31,082 nt of DNA. Origin: an uncultured Bacilli bacterium. GTDB lineage: Bacteria > Bacillota_I > Bacilli_A > RF39 > UBA660. The position numbers were made by a program, and so were the translations under genes. The notes beneath the pieces were generated by a model, which made no database searches, was not told the DNA's origin, and saw only the letters and a program-made list of their open reading frames with translations. Positions within the stretch are counted from its first letter, which is position 1, and each line of letters begins with the position of its first letter. Below, piece by piece: positions 6,481 to 15,063 of this stretch. The stretch covers positions 1-31,082 of the forward strand of contig CANRKS010000003.1 in assembly GCA_947631285.1 (NCBI GenBank). Direction: 5' to 3'.

Positions 6481-8259
6481 TTATTCTAAAATGCCCTTTA
6501 TTCTTCTTACACCAGCACTAGATGATTCTTCTTTAACAATTTTAAAATGACCTAAAATGCCAGTATTCTCAACATGAGGGCCGCCACAAATTTCTTTAGA
6601 TAAATTACCTATTGTATATACTCTAACAAGTGAACCATACTTGTTTTCAAATGTACCATGAGCCCCTTCTTTTTTGGCTTGCTCATAAGGAATTTCTTCA
6701 TAAGTAACTGGGGTATTTGATTTAATCATTTCATTAACTCGATTCTCAATTTTTTGTTTTTCTTCATCTGATAATTTATGATCACAGTTAAAGTCAAATC
6801 TAATTCTTTCCGTAGTAATATTGCAACCCTTTTGAATAACATCAGGTCCATAAAATTCTTGTAGGGTTGCTAAAAGTAAGTGCGCTAAAGTATGATATTT
6901 AGTCGATTCAATTGAATGATCCGCAAGGCCTCCTTTAAAAGAGCCAGCATCTATTGTTCTAGATTTTTCTTGATGTTCTTTAAAACATTGATTAAATCCT
7001 TCAATATCAACTTTTAAATTATTTTCTTTAGCTAATTCTTCAGTCATTTCTATTGGAAAACCAAATGTATCAAATAATTTAAAGGCATCTTCTCCTTTTA
7101 GAGTATCGCCCTCTAAATGTTTAATAGCTTTATAAAATAATCTTTCACCATCTTTTAATGTTCTACTAAATTTACTATATTCTTTTTCCATTTCAGCAAA
7201 AATGAAATCTTTATTACGCGTAAGTTCTGCATAAACATCTTTATACTCATCAATATAAATATTAGCCAGTTCATTCATAACATAGTCATTAATATCTAAT
7301 TTCTTTAAATGTCTAATTGCTCTTCTTAAAAGACGTCTTAATACATATCCTGCGCCAATATTACTTGGAACAATTCCATGATCATCCCCTAAAATAAAGG
7401 TAGCAGTTCTGACATGATCCATAATAATGCGAAAAGAACTTTTATAATCTTCATATTTTTTACCTGATAATTCTTCTAATCTTTTTTTTATGTCTGTAAA
7501 AAGATCAGAATCATAAACACTTTCTAAATGATTTAAAACTGTAATAGTTCTTTCTAAGCCCATTCCTGTATCAACATTTTGTTGTTTTAATTTAGTAAGT
7601 GTTCCATCTTCACTTCGATAATATTCCATGAAGACATCATTCCAAATTTCTAAATATTTACCACAACTACAAGCTGGTGAACATAAAGGACCGCAAGCTT
7701 CTTTTCCTGTATCATAAAACATTTCTGTATCAGGACCACATGGACCTATCCCACTTCCTAAAATCCAAAAATTATTTTCTTTTGGAAGATAGAATAAATG
7801 ACTTTCTTCCACCCCTAATTTACGCCACATATCATATGATTCTGTGTCTTTAGGGGCAATTTCATCCCCGGCAAAAACTGAAAAGTATAATTTGTCTTTG
7901 GGAATTCCTAAATATTTTTCACTCGTTAGAAATTCATAACTTAGTTTAATGGCTTCTTCTTTAAAATAGTCTCCTAGACTCCAATTACCTAACATTTCAA
8001 AAAAAGTTAAATGCGAATTATCACCAACGTCATCAATATCGCTAGTACGAATGCATTTTTGAACATCTGTAAGTCTATTACCACTTGGATGTTTTTCTCC
8101 AAGTAAATAAGGAACTAAAGGATGCATTCCAGCAGTTGTAAATAGCACTGTGGGATCATTTTCAGGAATTAAAGAAGCTGAATCAATAATTTTATGTCCT
8201 TTACTTTCAAAATATTTTAAATATAATTCTCGTAAATTTTCTGCAGTTATTTTTTCCAT
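6481..8259 (-). CDS. alaS: Compact alanyl-tRNA synthetase
   Basis: Charges tRNA-Ala in the cytoplasm. The 592-residue protein has the class II catalytic domain (motif 2 region with TFFEMLGNWSLGDYFK at 85-100, GPCGPDTEMFYD at 172-183, motif 3 with GMGLER at 232-237), the tRNA-recognition helices, and the editing domain with HTLAH (456-460) and C558-x3-H562 as probable zinc ligands. It stops there, so the oligomerisation and C-Ala domains of the usual 870-880 residue enzyme are absent. A Cys-rich insert (CGPLCSPACSCG, 189-200) lies in the catalytic domain. The start overlaps the stop of the upstream kinase gene (TAATG), with GGAGGGG as ribosome binding site. An Ala-type T-box leader precedes the two-gene unit, which supports a genuine AlaRS role. 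Confidence 0.9.
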   Translation of the reverse strand: MEKITAENLRELYLKYFESKGHKIIDSASLIPENDPTVLFTTAGMHPLVPYLLGEKHPSGNRLTDVQKCIRTSDIDDVGDNSHLTFFEMLGNWSLGDYFKEEAIKLSYEFLTSEKYLGIPKDKLYFSVFAGDEIAPKDTESYDMWRKLGVEESHLFYLPKENNFWILGSGIGPCGPDTEMFYDTGKEACGPLCSPACSCGKYLEIWNDVFMEYYRSEDGTLTKLKQQNVDTGMGLERTITVLNHLESVYDSDLFTDIKKRLEELSGKKYEDYKSSFRIIMDHVRTATFILGDDHGIVPSNIGAGYVLRRLLRRAIRHLKKLDINDYVMNELANIYIDEYKDVYAELTRNKDFIFAEMEKEYSKFSRTLKDGERLFYKAIKHLEGDTLKGEDAFKLFDTFGFPIEMTEELAKENNLKVDIEGFNQCFKEHQEKSRTIDAGSFKGGLADHSIESTKYHTLAHLLLATLQEFYGPDVIQKGCNITTERIRFDFNCDHKLSDEEKQKIENRVNEMIKSNTPVTYEEIPYEQAKKEGAHGTFENKYGSLVRVYTIGNLSKEICGGPHVENTGILGHFKIVKEESSSAGVRRIKGILE

Positions 8260-8783
8260 TATTCTAGCCCCTCCAAATATTTAAATATTTTATCTTTTAA
8301 AATGCTGATATCATCATTAGCCACTATATAATCAAAATCAGCATAACTATCTAAAGCCGTTTCTGTTATATGAGCTTGTTCTTCTACTGATAAACTACTT
8401 TGGCTAAATTGATTTTCTACACAAATAGCATAAACATGATCATAATTTAATTTAATTTCATCAATTTCCTCCGGAAAACGAGCCCCGACAATAACGACAT
8501 TGTTAACCATTTTTTCATATATTTTTAAATCATCTAACATATTTCTTATAAAATATTTGTCATCAACTTCTCTTATTTTATCTCCAAGTTCTTGTAAATA
8601 AGCTCTTGGCTTAGTATTAGGATTACCATCCCAATCAGATAATTCTTGAGCAAACATTTTTAAAGTTTTACTATATTCCGTAATCGCACAACTTTCTAAT
8701 TTATATATATAATATTCTTTAATTAGTTTAGCTATTTCTCCTTTACCACTTCCTGCTTTACCAGCAATTACAAATACTCTCAT
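8259..8783 (-). CDS. P-loop kinase, deoxynucleotide-kinase-like
   Basis: This 174-residue protein opens with MRVFVIAGKAGSGKGEIA, a Walker A motif (GKAGSGKG, 8-15) typical of small nucleoside or nucleotide kinases. It continues with a region containing Arg residues that could form a lid (KPRAYLQELGDKIRE) and VVIVGARFPEEID, which resembles phage-type deoxynucleoside monophosphate kinases; dephospho-CoA kinase-like folds are an alternative. The exact substrate cannot be set from sequence. It is the first gene after the T-box and is coupled to alaS (TAATG overlap). Tying a kinase to tRNA-Ala charging is unusual unless the pairing is only positional. AAAGGAAAG lies just before the ATG. Confidence 0.7.
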   Translation of the reverse strand: MRVFVIAGKAGSGKGEIAKLIKEYYIYKLESCAITEYSKTLKMFAQELSDWDGNPNTKPRAYLQELGDKIREVDDKYFIRNMLDDLKIYEKMVNNVVIVGARFPEEIDEIKLNYDHVYAICVENQFSQSSLSVEEQAHITETALDSYADFDYIVANDDISILKDKIFKYLEGLE

Positions 8784-8800
8784 TTTTTTCTTTCCTTTCT

Positions 8801-8991
8801 AAAATAAAAAGAATGATACTAAGGAGTCAAAATGACGGTACCATCCTTTCTTTAACTTAATATTGATAACGGTATTTAACCGATTAATCTTAGAAAGTAG
8901 CAATTATTTAAATTCTGTTATAGTTTTCACCAACCACTAATTCTCTTTAAACATTATACTTAAATAACATCTTTCCTCAACGATTACTTTT
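8801..8991 (-). promoter_or_regulatory. T-box riboswitch, Ala-specific
   Basis: Reading the minus strand, the leader has a stem I distal part with GGTTGGTGAAA (about 8921-8937) and a specifier GCT (8899-8901) followed by A. It then has the antiterminator: AAGGA (8844-8848) pairs with TCCTT (8821-8825) around the canonical bulge TGGTACC (8837-8843). The competing terminator pairs GGATGGTAC with GTATCATTC (8811-8819), which is followed by a T-rich run (8801-8810). GCT is an Ala codon, and the T after TGG matches the A discriminator of tRNA-Ala. Uncharged tRNA-Ala should therefore turn on the kinase-alaS unit. A TATTAT-like -10 lies near 8990-8997; no clear -35 is seen. Confidence 0.92.
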
Positions 8992-9008
8992 ATAATATAC
9001 CATATTTT

Positions 9009-10127
9009 TTATCTATTGGCTAGTTTTTCTTTCGTAAAATCCCAAATAACTCTCGCAATAGTTAAAATTGGCGCCGCCAAGATCATACCAATGACCCCGA
9101 AGAAATGACCAAATACAAGTAAAGCAATAATAATAGCAATTGGATGAGTTTGACTAGCTTTACTCATAACAATTGGTTGTAAAATATAATTTTCAAAAAT
9201 TTGGACAATAACGCAAATAATTAAAGCACCAATTCCAATTAAAGGTGATTGTGTAAAGCCAACAATTACCGCCGCAGCTCCCCCAATATAAGGGCCAATG
9301 AAAGGAATTAAATCAGTAAGTCCACAAAATAAGCCAAATAATAAAGGAGCATTTAAACCAATAAGAGCAAAACCAATTGAATCACATATCAAGACTACTA
9401 AAGCAACTAAGAATGTTCCATTAACACATTTTCTCACTTCTACACTCATGGTTAAAGCTAAATGATGAATGTCATTTTCTAGCTTTTTCGGAAATAATTT
9501 TCGAAAATGATTAGCAATACTATCATAATCAATAAGCATATAAACACCAATGATAAGACCCATTAAAAAAGTTCCAATGCCACTAAATAAGGCCACTACA
9601 ATATTAATGATTGTATTTGGTAAATTTTTCGCAATAAGAGCTGTAAAACTAGTTATTTCGTTTAAAAGACGATTTTGAAAATCAGCTAAATTAAGCCCAC
9701 TTTCCGCTAAGCTTTTAAAAATATTATTTATACTTTTGGTGATGTTTTCGACAAAACCAGGTAAAATTCCTACTAATTCATTAACTTCATTATAAACGGT
9801 GGGAACAAAAATATAAAATATTCCTCCTAGAATAAAAACAAATACCGAAAAGACAATAATAGCGCTTATCGTATTGTTTTTAATATATTTATTAAGTTTA
9901 GAAGCAAGAGGCTTTAATAACCAAGCTAAGACAAAACCAATAAAGAAAGGACTAATAACTTTTAATAAATCTAAAAGAAAAGTCATAACTGTTAGTTGTT
10001 TTAAAGCAATAATGACGGCTAGTATTAAACAAGCAATAAAAACAAAATAAAGAATTTTTAAAATTTTTTTAGATAAACCGATGACTTCATTTAATTCTTC
10101 AGTATTGATTTCTTTTTTATTTTTCAC
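9009..10127 (-). CDS. AI-2E/YtvI-family membrane permease
   Basis: This is a 372-residue membrane protein with seven or eight hydrophobic segments and a soluble middle region. The C-terminal part (GLTDLIPFIGPYIGGAAA, then LQPIVMSKASQTHPI and a final helix with GVIGMILAAPI) is the signature of the AI-2E transporter family. Family members do varied jobs, including autoinducer-2 export and Na+/H+ antiport, so the substrate is not predicted. A GTG at 10136 is possible, but the GTG at 10127 is placed 10 bases after AGGA and gives a normal start (MKNKKEINTEE). A TATAAT lies about 20 bases upstream. The gene stands alone, upstream of the T-box unit. Confidence 0.85.
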   Translation of the reverse strand: MKNKKEINTEELNEVIGLSKKILKILYFVFIACLILAVIIALKQLTVMTFLLDLLKVISPFFIGFVLAWLLKPLASKLNKYIKNNTISAIIVFSVFVFILGGIFYIFVPTVYNEVNELVGILPGFVENITKSINNIFKSLAESGLNLADFQNRLLNEITSFTALIAKNLPNTIINIVVALFSGIGTFLMGLIIGVYMLIDYDSIANHFRKLFPKKLENDIHHLALTMSVEVRKCVNGTFLVALVVLICDSIGFALIGLNAPLLFGLFCGLTDLIPFIGPYIGGAAAVIVGFTQSPLIGIGALIICVIVQIFENYILQPIVMSKASQTHPIAIIIALLVFGHFFGVIGMILAAPILTIARVIWDFTKEKLANR

Positions 10128-10224
10128 AATTATCACTTCCTAATTTAATTATACTATTAAAATTTTAAAAAAACTATTTCTTTTACACTTTCTTTCACGT
10201 TATTTGGCAAATATTTTTTAAAAT

Positions 10225-10250
10225 AAAAGAAAAGCACTATATTGGTGCTT
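10225..10250 (-). terminator. Terminator of the small membrane protein gene
   Basis: A hairpin with six-base arms (AAGCAC at 10232-10237 on the plus strand, its complement at 10245-10250) and a seven-base loop is followed on the minus strand by TTCTTTTATTTT. The stop codon of the 10249-10407 gene lies in the first arm. Confidence 0.75.
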
Positions 10251-10407
10251 ACTTGCTCATTTTATTAGTCATATCATTGGCTTTATCTAACATATTATTA
10301 ATTAATTTATCAGCTTTATTTTTAGTATTTTTATTTAATAAAACATAAGTACCAAGGCCGACAAAACCAGCCGTCATTAAGCATAAAGTCATTTCCATTT
10401 TTTTCAT
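10249..10407 (-). CDS. 52-residue single-pass membrane protein
   Basis: A short gene reads MKKMEMTLCLMTAGFVGLGT followed by a short polar tail rich in Lys, Asn, Asp and Met that ends NKMSK. Residues 5-24 form one membrane helix, and the remainder is probably an amphipathic cytoplasmic helix, somewhat like YtxH-type small proteins. A strong ribosome binding site (AGAGGTGG) sits six to seven bases before the ATG, and a good terminator begins at the stop codon, which together make it a real gene. It lies between recD2 and the AI-2E-family gene, all on the minus strand. Function unknown. Confidence 0.8.
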   Translation of the reverse strand: MKKMEMTLCLMTAGFVGLGTYVLLNKNTKNKADKLINNMLDKANDMTNKMSK

Positions 10408-10443
10408 AATCCACCTCTTACCTTTAGTATGGTAAAAAGATAA

Positions 10444-12633
10444 CTAATTATGTATAAAAGTTTCTTCTAGCCTTTCTTTTAAAGTTGTCTTTCTGACTAG
10501 GCCATAATCATTAAATACCCCTTTATAAAAAGCACTAGCATCACCAATCATAATTAAACTTTTTTTAGCTCTACTTACACCTGTATATAAAATTTTATTA
10601 TAAAGCATCATCCCATATTGATAAGTTATAGGCATAATAACATGATCAAATTCACTGCCTTGACTTTTATGAATGGTAATAGCATAAGCATGTCTAATAC
10701 TACTTAATTCTTTTTTAGGAATAGAGACAATATTACCGTCAAAATCAATGGTAATTACTTCTTTTTTATAAGGATTTTTAATGGTAGCAATACTTTTTAT
10801 GAATCCTATATCACCATTAAATACCGAATTATCAGCATTATTAACTAGTTGTAAAACTTTATCTCCTTCTTTATAAACGATATCTCCATATATTATTTTA
10901 GCTTGACCTATGTCAGGATTAAATAATTGCGAAAGCATTTTATTTAAATTATTAATTCCCACTTCCCCCTTATACATTGGAGCAAGAACTTGAATATTAT
11001 TTTCATCATATCCTTTTTTAATACCTTCTTCTATTATTTTTTTAATCGTTAAAACAATATTTTTCGTATCAGTCATTAAAAAATTATAATCATCTTTTTT
11101 ATTAATAAAATCTTCCGCTATATCTTTATTTTTGATTTCTCTTGCTAAATAAGGAATATAAGAATTTTCACTTTGACGATAAATATATTCTAAAGGAACA
11201 TAATTAAACAAATCACTAGCTATTAAATCATTTAAAACAAGACCAGGATTGACAGAAGGAAGTTGAAAGGCATCTCCGACTAAAATTAATTTAACATAAC
11301 TATGAATTCCTTTAAGTAAAGATGCTAAAAGAAGGGAATCAATCATGCTAACTTCATCAACAATAATTAATTTTTGAAAATTTTTATTATTTTCATTAAT
11401 AGCAAAAGAATTAGTATCTTTATTCCATTTTAAAAAGCGATGAATAGTGGAAGCTTTTAAACCAGTTGCCATACTCATTTTTTTACTGGCTCTTCCCGTG
11501 GGAGCCAAAAGAGCAATTTGTTCAGCAATATCTAAATTACTTAATTTAAAAGTATCAACGTAAAGTTTAACAATAGCGTTAATAATTGTGGTTTTTCCGG
11601 TACCTGGACCTCCAGATATAATTGTGACATTATTATTAAGAGCTTCATTAATTGCTTTCTTTTGATCATCATTATAAGTAATATTTAATTTATTTTCGAT
11701 TTTTTTAATCTTTTCCGTATAATCAATTTTTTTAATATTTTTATTACATATTTCCCATAAAAGTTTAGCAATGGTTACTTCTGAATCATAATATTCTTGT
11801 AAATAAATATGATTATCATCTATTACTATAAAAAGTTCTTCTTCTAACTCTTTTAAGTATTCTTCATACTTTTCATAAGGAAGAGAAATGCTAAATAATT
11901 TCATCAAGTATTCATAAACTACTTCTTTAGATGAATAAATGTCTCCTCTGTTTAAAGAAAGCAATTTTAAAGTTTCTAAAAGGCAAGCCTTAACCCTTCT
12001 TTTATCAGCTTTATCATGAAAGTTATTTAAAAACAAATTATCTAATCTATTAAAATCAACGATATCACTTAAAAGATAAATATTATTATCAATAATATCA
12101 GCGACGTTATCTTTAAATTTAGTAAATATTTTTCCGGCTTCTTCTAAAGAAAAACCTAAATTTTTTAATTTTAAAATTAAGTCAGATGTCTTCGAATAAT
12201 TCATTAAAGAAGTATATATTTTCTCTCTTTTACTTTCATTCATCCCCGGAACTTTATCTAGGGCAAATTTATTTTCTTTAATAATATCAAGACTTTTATT
12301 ACCATAAATTTGAACAATCTTTTCCGCTGTCTTCTTGCCACATCCCTTAACAAAAGAACTACTTAAAAATTCTATAATATCATCATTTTCTCTTGGCATA
12401 ATTATAGTGTAATTAAAGACTTTAAATTGTTCCCCAAATTTTTCGTGACTTTGAAATTCACCCTCTAATTCTATGGGGGTTTCTAATTTTAAATCAATAA
12501 AATTACCCGTAATCGTTATTGTCTTTTTAATATATTTTTTATCTTCAGATTCTCCTACTTTAAAAAGAGCAACTAGATAACTATTTGCTTCATTATAAAA
12601 AATAGTACTTTTAATTTTACCGATTAATTTCAT
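10444..12633 (-). CDS. recD2: RecD2-type ATP-dependent DNA helicase
   Basis: The 729-residue superfamily 1B helicase has an N-terminal OB-like segment (1-80), helix-hairpin-helix segments (about 90-200) and a motor. Motor motifs include Walker A GGPGTGKT (341-348), APTGRASKKM (377-386), STIHRFLKW (395-403), Walker B VDEVS (425-429), GDAFQLPS (453-460), YRQ (485-487) and, near the end, TIHKSQGSEFD and YTGVSRAK. This order is that of RecD2, the stand-alone helicase of bacteria without RecBC, which acts 5' to 3' in DNA repair. The length fits the family. No ribosome binding site precedes the ATG; a TATAAT ends six bases before it, so the mRNA may be leaderless. It is followed by the gene at 10249-10407. 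Confidence 0.9.
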   Translation of the reverse strand: MKLIGKIKSTIFYNEANSYLVALFKVGESEDKKYIKKTITITGNFIDLKLETPIELEGEFQSHEKFGEQFKVFNYTIIMPRENDDIIEFLSSSFVKGCGKKTAEKIVQIYGNKSLDIIKENKFALDKVPGMNESKREKIYTSLMNYSKTSDLILKLKNLGFSLEEAGKIFTKFKDNVADIIDNNIYLLSDIVDFNRLDNLFLNNFHDKADKRRVKACLLETLKLLSLNRGDIYSSKEVVYEYLMKLFSISLPYEKYEEYLKELEEELFIVIDDNHIYLQEYYDSEVTIAKLLWEICNKNIKKIDYTEKIKKIENKLNITYNDDQKKAINEALNNNVTIISGGPGTGKTTIINAIVKLYVDTFKLSNLDIAEQIALLAPTGRASKKMSMATGLKASTIHRFLKWNKDTNSFAINENNKNFQKLIIVDEVSMIDSLLLASLLKGIHSYVKLILVGDAFQLPSVNPGLVLNDLIASDLFNYVPLEYIYRQSENSYIPYLAREIKNKDIAEDFINKKDDYNFLMTDTKNIVLTIKKIIEEGIKKGYDENNIQVLAPMYKGEVGINNLNKMLSQLFNPDIGQAKIIYGDIVYKEGDKVLQLVNNADNSVFNGDIGFIKSIATIKNPYKKEVITIDFDGNIVSIPKKELSSIRHAYAITIHKSQGSEFDHVIMPITYQYGMMLYNKILYTGVSRAKKSLIMIGDASAFYKGVFNDYGLVRKTTLKERLEETFIHN

Positions 12634-12639
12634 ACAATT

Positions 12640-12645
12640 ATTATA
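12640..12645 (-). promoter_or_regulatory. -10 of recD2, probable leaderless transcript
   Basis: TATAAT on the minus strand ends six bases before the recD2 ATG, so transcription would begin at or within a base of the A of ATG. The -35 region is weak (TAGTCT-like). No ribosome binding site is visible between the upstream terminator and the ATG. Confidence 0.5.
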
Positions 12646-12654
12646 CTAAATAAC

Positions 12655-12687
12655 AAGAAAAAAGACTAGAATTATCTAATCTTTTTT
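12655..12687 (-). terminator. Terminator at the end of the small membrane protein gene
   Basis: Arms of 13 bases with one mismatch (12658-12670 and 12675-12687) enclose a short loop. On the minus strand the 3' arm ends in TTTTTTCTT. The stop codon of the 12672-13208 gene lies in the loop region. Confidence 0.7.
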
Positions 12688-13208
12688 GCTAACCCTAAAT
12701 ATTTATCACAAACATAGAAGCCTTTATCTTGTTCGATGAATGGTTTAAAAAGACCATCCTCATATATTATATCTACCTTTTTATTTTCTTTTTGATATTC
12801 TTCTTGCATTTCTTTAATTTGATGATTAACCCCTAGTTCTTCTAAGTTAGTTTCCATTAAAACTTTAGTAACAGGGCATATCGTTTCACTGTGATCTATT
12901 TCAGCATGTCTAAAAGTTCCATAACCTATCCCAGTTGCTAAAATTAAAGATCCCGCGAATATTTTAAGTCCCACTCTTTTCTTTTTAGAAGGATTTTCTA
13001 ATTTATGAATATGAGAAATAGCACTTGTCATAATAAGAGTACTGGCAAGCACAGTTACTAAACCAGCTAGAGGAACATATTTTAAATTACCTTTATCCCA
13101 TAAAGGCATTGTTCCTATTGTCTCCATAGAACCAAGCATTACCCCACTAAAACTTTTAAGCATTTTAAGTCGTTCTTTTTCTAAATTACTTTTCTTACTA
13201 GTAATCAT
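12672..13208 (-). CDS. Hypothetical membrane protein with two helices
   Basis: The 178-residue protein starts MITSKKSNLEKERLK. The reading frame is open further upstream (to 13295), but AAGGGGG lies at the right distance from the ATG at 13208, and the upstream part would run through the promoter, so 13208 is the start. Two membrane helices are seen at about 45-66 and 80-98, separated by a Lys-rich loop (NPSKKKRVG). The C-terminal 75 residues are soluble and charged, with Cys in HSETICPV and YVCDKY. I do not recognise the family. It is a single-gene unit with a near-perfect promoter and its own terminator, so it should be well expressed. Confidence 0.75.
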   Translation of the reverse strand: MITSKKSNLEKERLKMLKSFSGVMLGSMETIGTMPLWDKGNLKYVPLAGLVTVLASTLIMTSAISHIHKLENPSKKKRVGLKIFAGSLILATGIGYGTFRHAEIDHSETICPVTKVLMETNLEELGVNHQIKEMQEEYQKENKKVDIIYEDGLFKPFIEQDKGFYVCDKYLGLAKKIR

Positions 13209-13236
13209 GCTATTAACCCCCTTAATAACGATGATA

Positions 13237-13265
13237 ATTATATCATAATTGTCAAAAAATGTCAA
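13237..13265 (-). promoter_or_regulatory. Consensus promoter of the 12672-13208 gene
   Basis: A perfect TTGACA (13260-13265) and a perfect TATAAT (13237-13242) are separated by 17 bases on the minus strand. A second TTGACA-like element (TTGACAATT) lies inside the spacer. Confidence 0.85.
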
Positions 13266-13310
13266 ATTATCCTTTCCGTTGGCACCTTTTGACAAAATAA
13301 TTTAAGGCCA

Positions 13311-13337
13311 AGAAAAAAGCCCGAATTTTCGGACTTT
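13311..13337 (-). terminator. Terminator of tRNA-Ser
   Basis: A hairpin with arms of about ten bases (AAAGTCCGAA with UUCGGGCUUU on the minus strand) is followed by a T run, starting 12 bases past the tRNA 3' end. Confidence 0.8.
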
Positions 13338-13348
13338 AAAATTCCCTA

Positions 13349-13439
13349 TGGCGGAGCAGGAGAGATTTGAACTCTCGCGACAGTTACCCGTCCTACACCC
13401 TTAGCAGGGGCGCCTCTTCAGCCTCTTGAGTACTACTCC
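13349..13439 (-). tRNA. tRNA-Ser (anticodon GCT)
   Basis: The 91-base RNA has a 7-bp acceptor stem (GGAGTAG with CTGCTCC, one G-T pair), an encoded CCA (13349-13351), discriminator G, a T arm containing GTTCAAATC, a long variable arm typical of class II tRNAs, and the anticodon GCT at 13403-13405 in the loop CTGCTAA. It reads AGC and AGT Ser codons. It has its own promoter and terminator. Confidence 0.95.
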
Positions 13440-13459
13440 ATACCAAGAATTACTTCTAT

Positions 13460-13488
13460 AGTTTAACACAATAAAAGGGGTTAGTCAA
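13460..13488 (-). promoter_or_regulatory. Promoter of tRNA-Ser
   Basis: TTGACT (13483-13488) and TAAACT (13460-13465) are separated by 17 bases on the minus strand, and the -10 lies about 20 bases before the mature tRNA 5' end. Confidence 0.8.
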
Positions 13489-13533
13489 TTGTAATCACTT
13501 AGTTTAGCATTCCCTAATAAAAGAACTTTTATA

Positions 13534-15063
13534 CTAATTATCATAATATTCATAATTCTTATTATCTTTACTTGCATATTCATTAATGACTAGACTAGTG
13601 GTAGTAAGAAGCATTCCAGCAATAGAAGTAGCATTGATTAAAGAATTTAAAACTACTTCTAAAGGGTCAAGGACTAAAGTATCTTTTATATCTTCAAATT
13701 GTTGCGTCTTCACATTATAAACTTTAGTAAAATTACTTTCTCTTATTTTAGTATAAATCTCATCATAATTTGCTCCTGAATTAAAAATTATTTGTTTTAA
13801 AGGCTCTTTTAGAGCTTCTTTAAAAATAATACTACTTTCTTTAGAGGAAGATAGTAGACTACTTATCTTGCTTAAAATTAAACCACTGCCTCCAATGATT
13901 CCCCTAGATGCACAACAAATTGCCCCTAAGGCATCATCATAACGCATCTTTTTCTCTCTTCTTTCTGTTGTCGTTTCAGCTCCCACCGAAATTTCTATAC
14001 TTCCCTTTTTAAACATTGCAATTCTTTTAGCTATATCATCTTCATTACTTTCTTTTAAGTCTTTAATTCTTTTTTGAATTTTGGCGTTATCAGCAAAATT
14101 AATGGTAGCCTCCTCACTATTAACGGTAATTTGCAAACTATACCCTAAATCACTTAATTTTAAATCTTTTAAATCTTTTTTTAGGGTAGATGATGTAATC
14201 AAAGCTAAATCTTCTAAAACATATAGAGAATTCAAACCATAATAAGGAGTTTTTAAAAGTATTATTTGACTATGGTAATCATGATTCATTACTAAAATAT
14301 CTTGAATAAATTCTTCACTATAAAGATTAGCAATTATAACTAAAGGTTCTTTTTCTTTAATAACATTATTTAAAATAAGCGCAATATCTTCTAAATCGTT
14401 TAATGTATTATTAACAATTAAAAAGCGAGGATGAGCATAAACCAATTCTTTTAATGACTCTAAAAAGTAAATAGAAGCTAAATTACTATCAAAAGTATAA
14501 CCTTTTAAATATTTTACCGTTGTCTTTTTTTCTTCGCTTTCCTTTATCGCTATGGCTTCTTTAGCTCTTACTTTAAGATAAGCATCCGCTACTATTTTTC
14601 CTATTTCTTCATCGTTACTAGAAATGATGGCAATATTTCTTAAATCTTTAGAAGTCGGTTTTCGACTTTCTTTTTTGACAAGAAAAAGTATTTCTTTTAA
14701 TTCTTCTTTTAATTCATTTTTTAATCCTATAGGATTTTTCCCCTTTTTTATATAATCAAGTCCCATAGCAAAAATTTTTTGTAAAAGCACTAAAGTTGTT
14801 GTCGTACCATCTCCCACATTTAAATTAGTTTTAATACTGGCTTCTTTAGCTAATTCTAAAATAGTATTAATTACTTCATCATCGCTTTCAATATTTTCAG
14901 CAATTGTTACACCATCATTAGTAATATAAGGACTAAAGTTAGAATGATCAATAATCACATTACTTCCTTTAGGACCTAAAGTCGTTTTAACGGTATTACC
15001 TAAAATGTCAACCGCTAAAGCCATTTTTTCTTGCAATTCTTTTCCTGTTACTATTTTCTTCAT
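13534..15063 (-). CDS. Divergent GroEL-like 60 kDa chaperonin
   Basis: This 509-residue protein follows GroEL from end to end. Conserved ATP-site pieces are TTLGPKG (27-33), ITNDGVTIA (47-55), GDGTTTT (84-90) and Asp377 in EKKMRYDDAL, the position of Asp398 of E. coli GroEL. The apical domain keeps a Tyr-Phe pair (SIYF) but differs strongly: the usual GFGDRRK is replaced by YYGLNSL, and the GGG after the equatorial return is GGS. The C-terminal Gly-Gly-Met tail is absent; the end is Asn/Tyr-rich. There is no groES beside it and no CIRCE element. It is the third gene of an operon with the radical SAM pair, joined by an ATGA overlap. It could be the only GroEL or a second, specialised copy; the window cannot say which. 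Confidence 0.85.
   Translation of the reverse strand: MKKIVTGKELQEKMALAVDILGNTVKTTLGPKGSNVIIDHSNFSPYITNDGVTIAENIESDDEVINTILELAKEASIKTNLNVGDGTTTTLVLLQKIFAMGLDYIKKGKNPIGLKNELKEELKEILFLVKKESRKPTSKDLRNIAIISSNDEEIGKIVADAYLKVRAKEAIAIKESEEKKTTVKYLKGYTFDSNLASIYFLESLKELVYAHPRFLIVNNTLNDLEDIALILNNVIKEKEPLVIIANLYSEEFIQDILVMNHDYHSQIILLKTPYYGLNSLYVLEDLALITSSTLKKDLKDLKLSDLGYSLQITVNSEEATINFADNAKIQKRIKDLKESNEDDIAKRIAMFKKGSIEISVGAETTTERREKKMRYDDALGAICCASRGIIGGSGLILSKISSLLSSSKESSIIFKEALKEPLKQIIFNSGANYDEIYTKIRESNFTKVYNVKTQQFEDIKDTLVLDPLEVVLNSLINATSIAGMLLTTTSLVINEYASKDNKNYEYYDN

Noticed and set aside
13209..13295. N-terminal extension of the two-helix membrane protein
   Set aside because: It would be translated through a consensus promoter (13237-13265); the ATG at 13208 has a proper ribosome binding site.
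13516..13532. Short palindrome after the GroEL-like gene as a terminator
   Set aside because: The stem is AT-only, about seven bases, and no T run follows on the minus strand.
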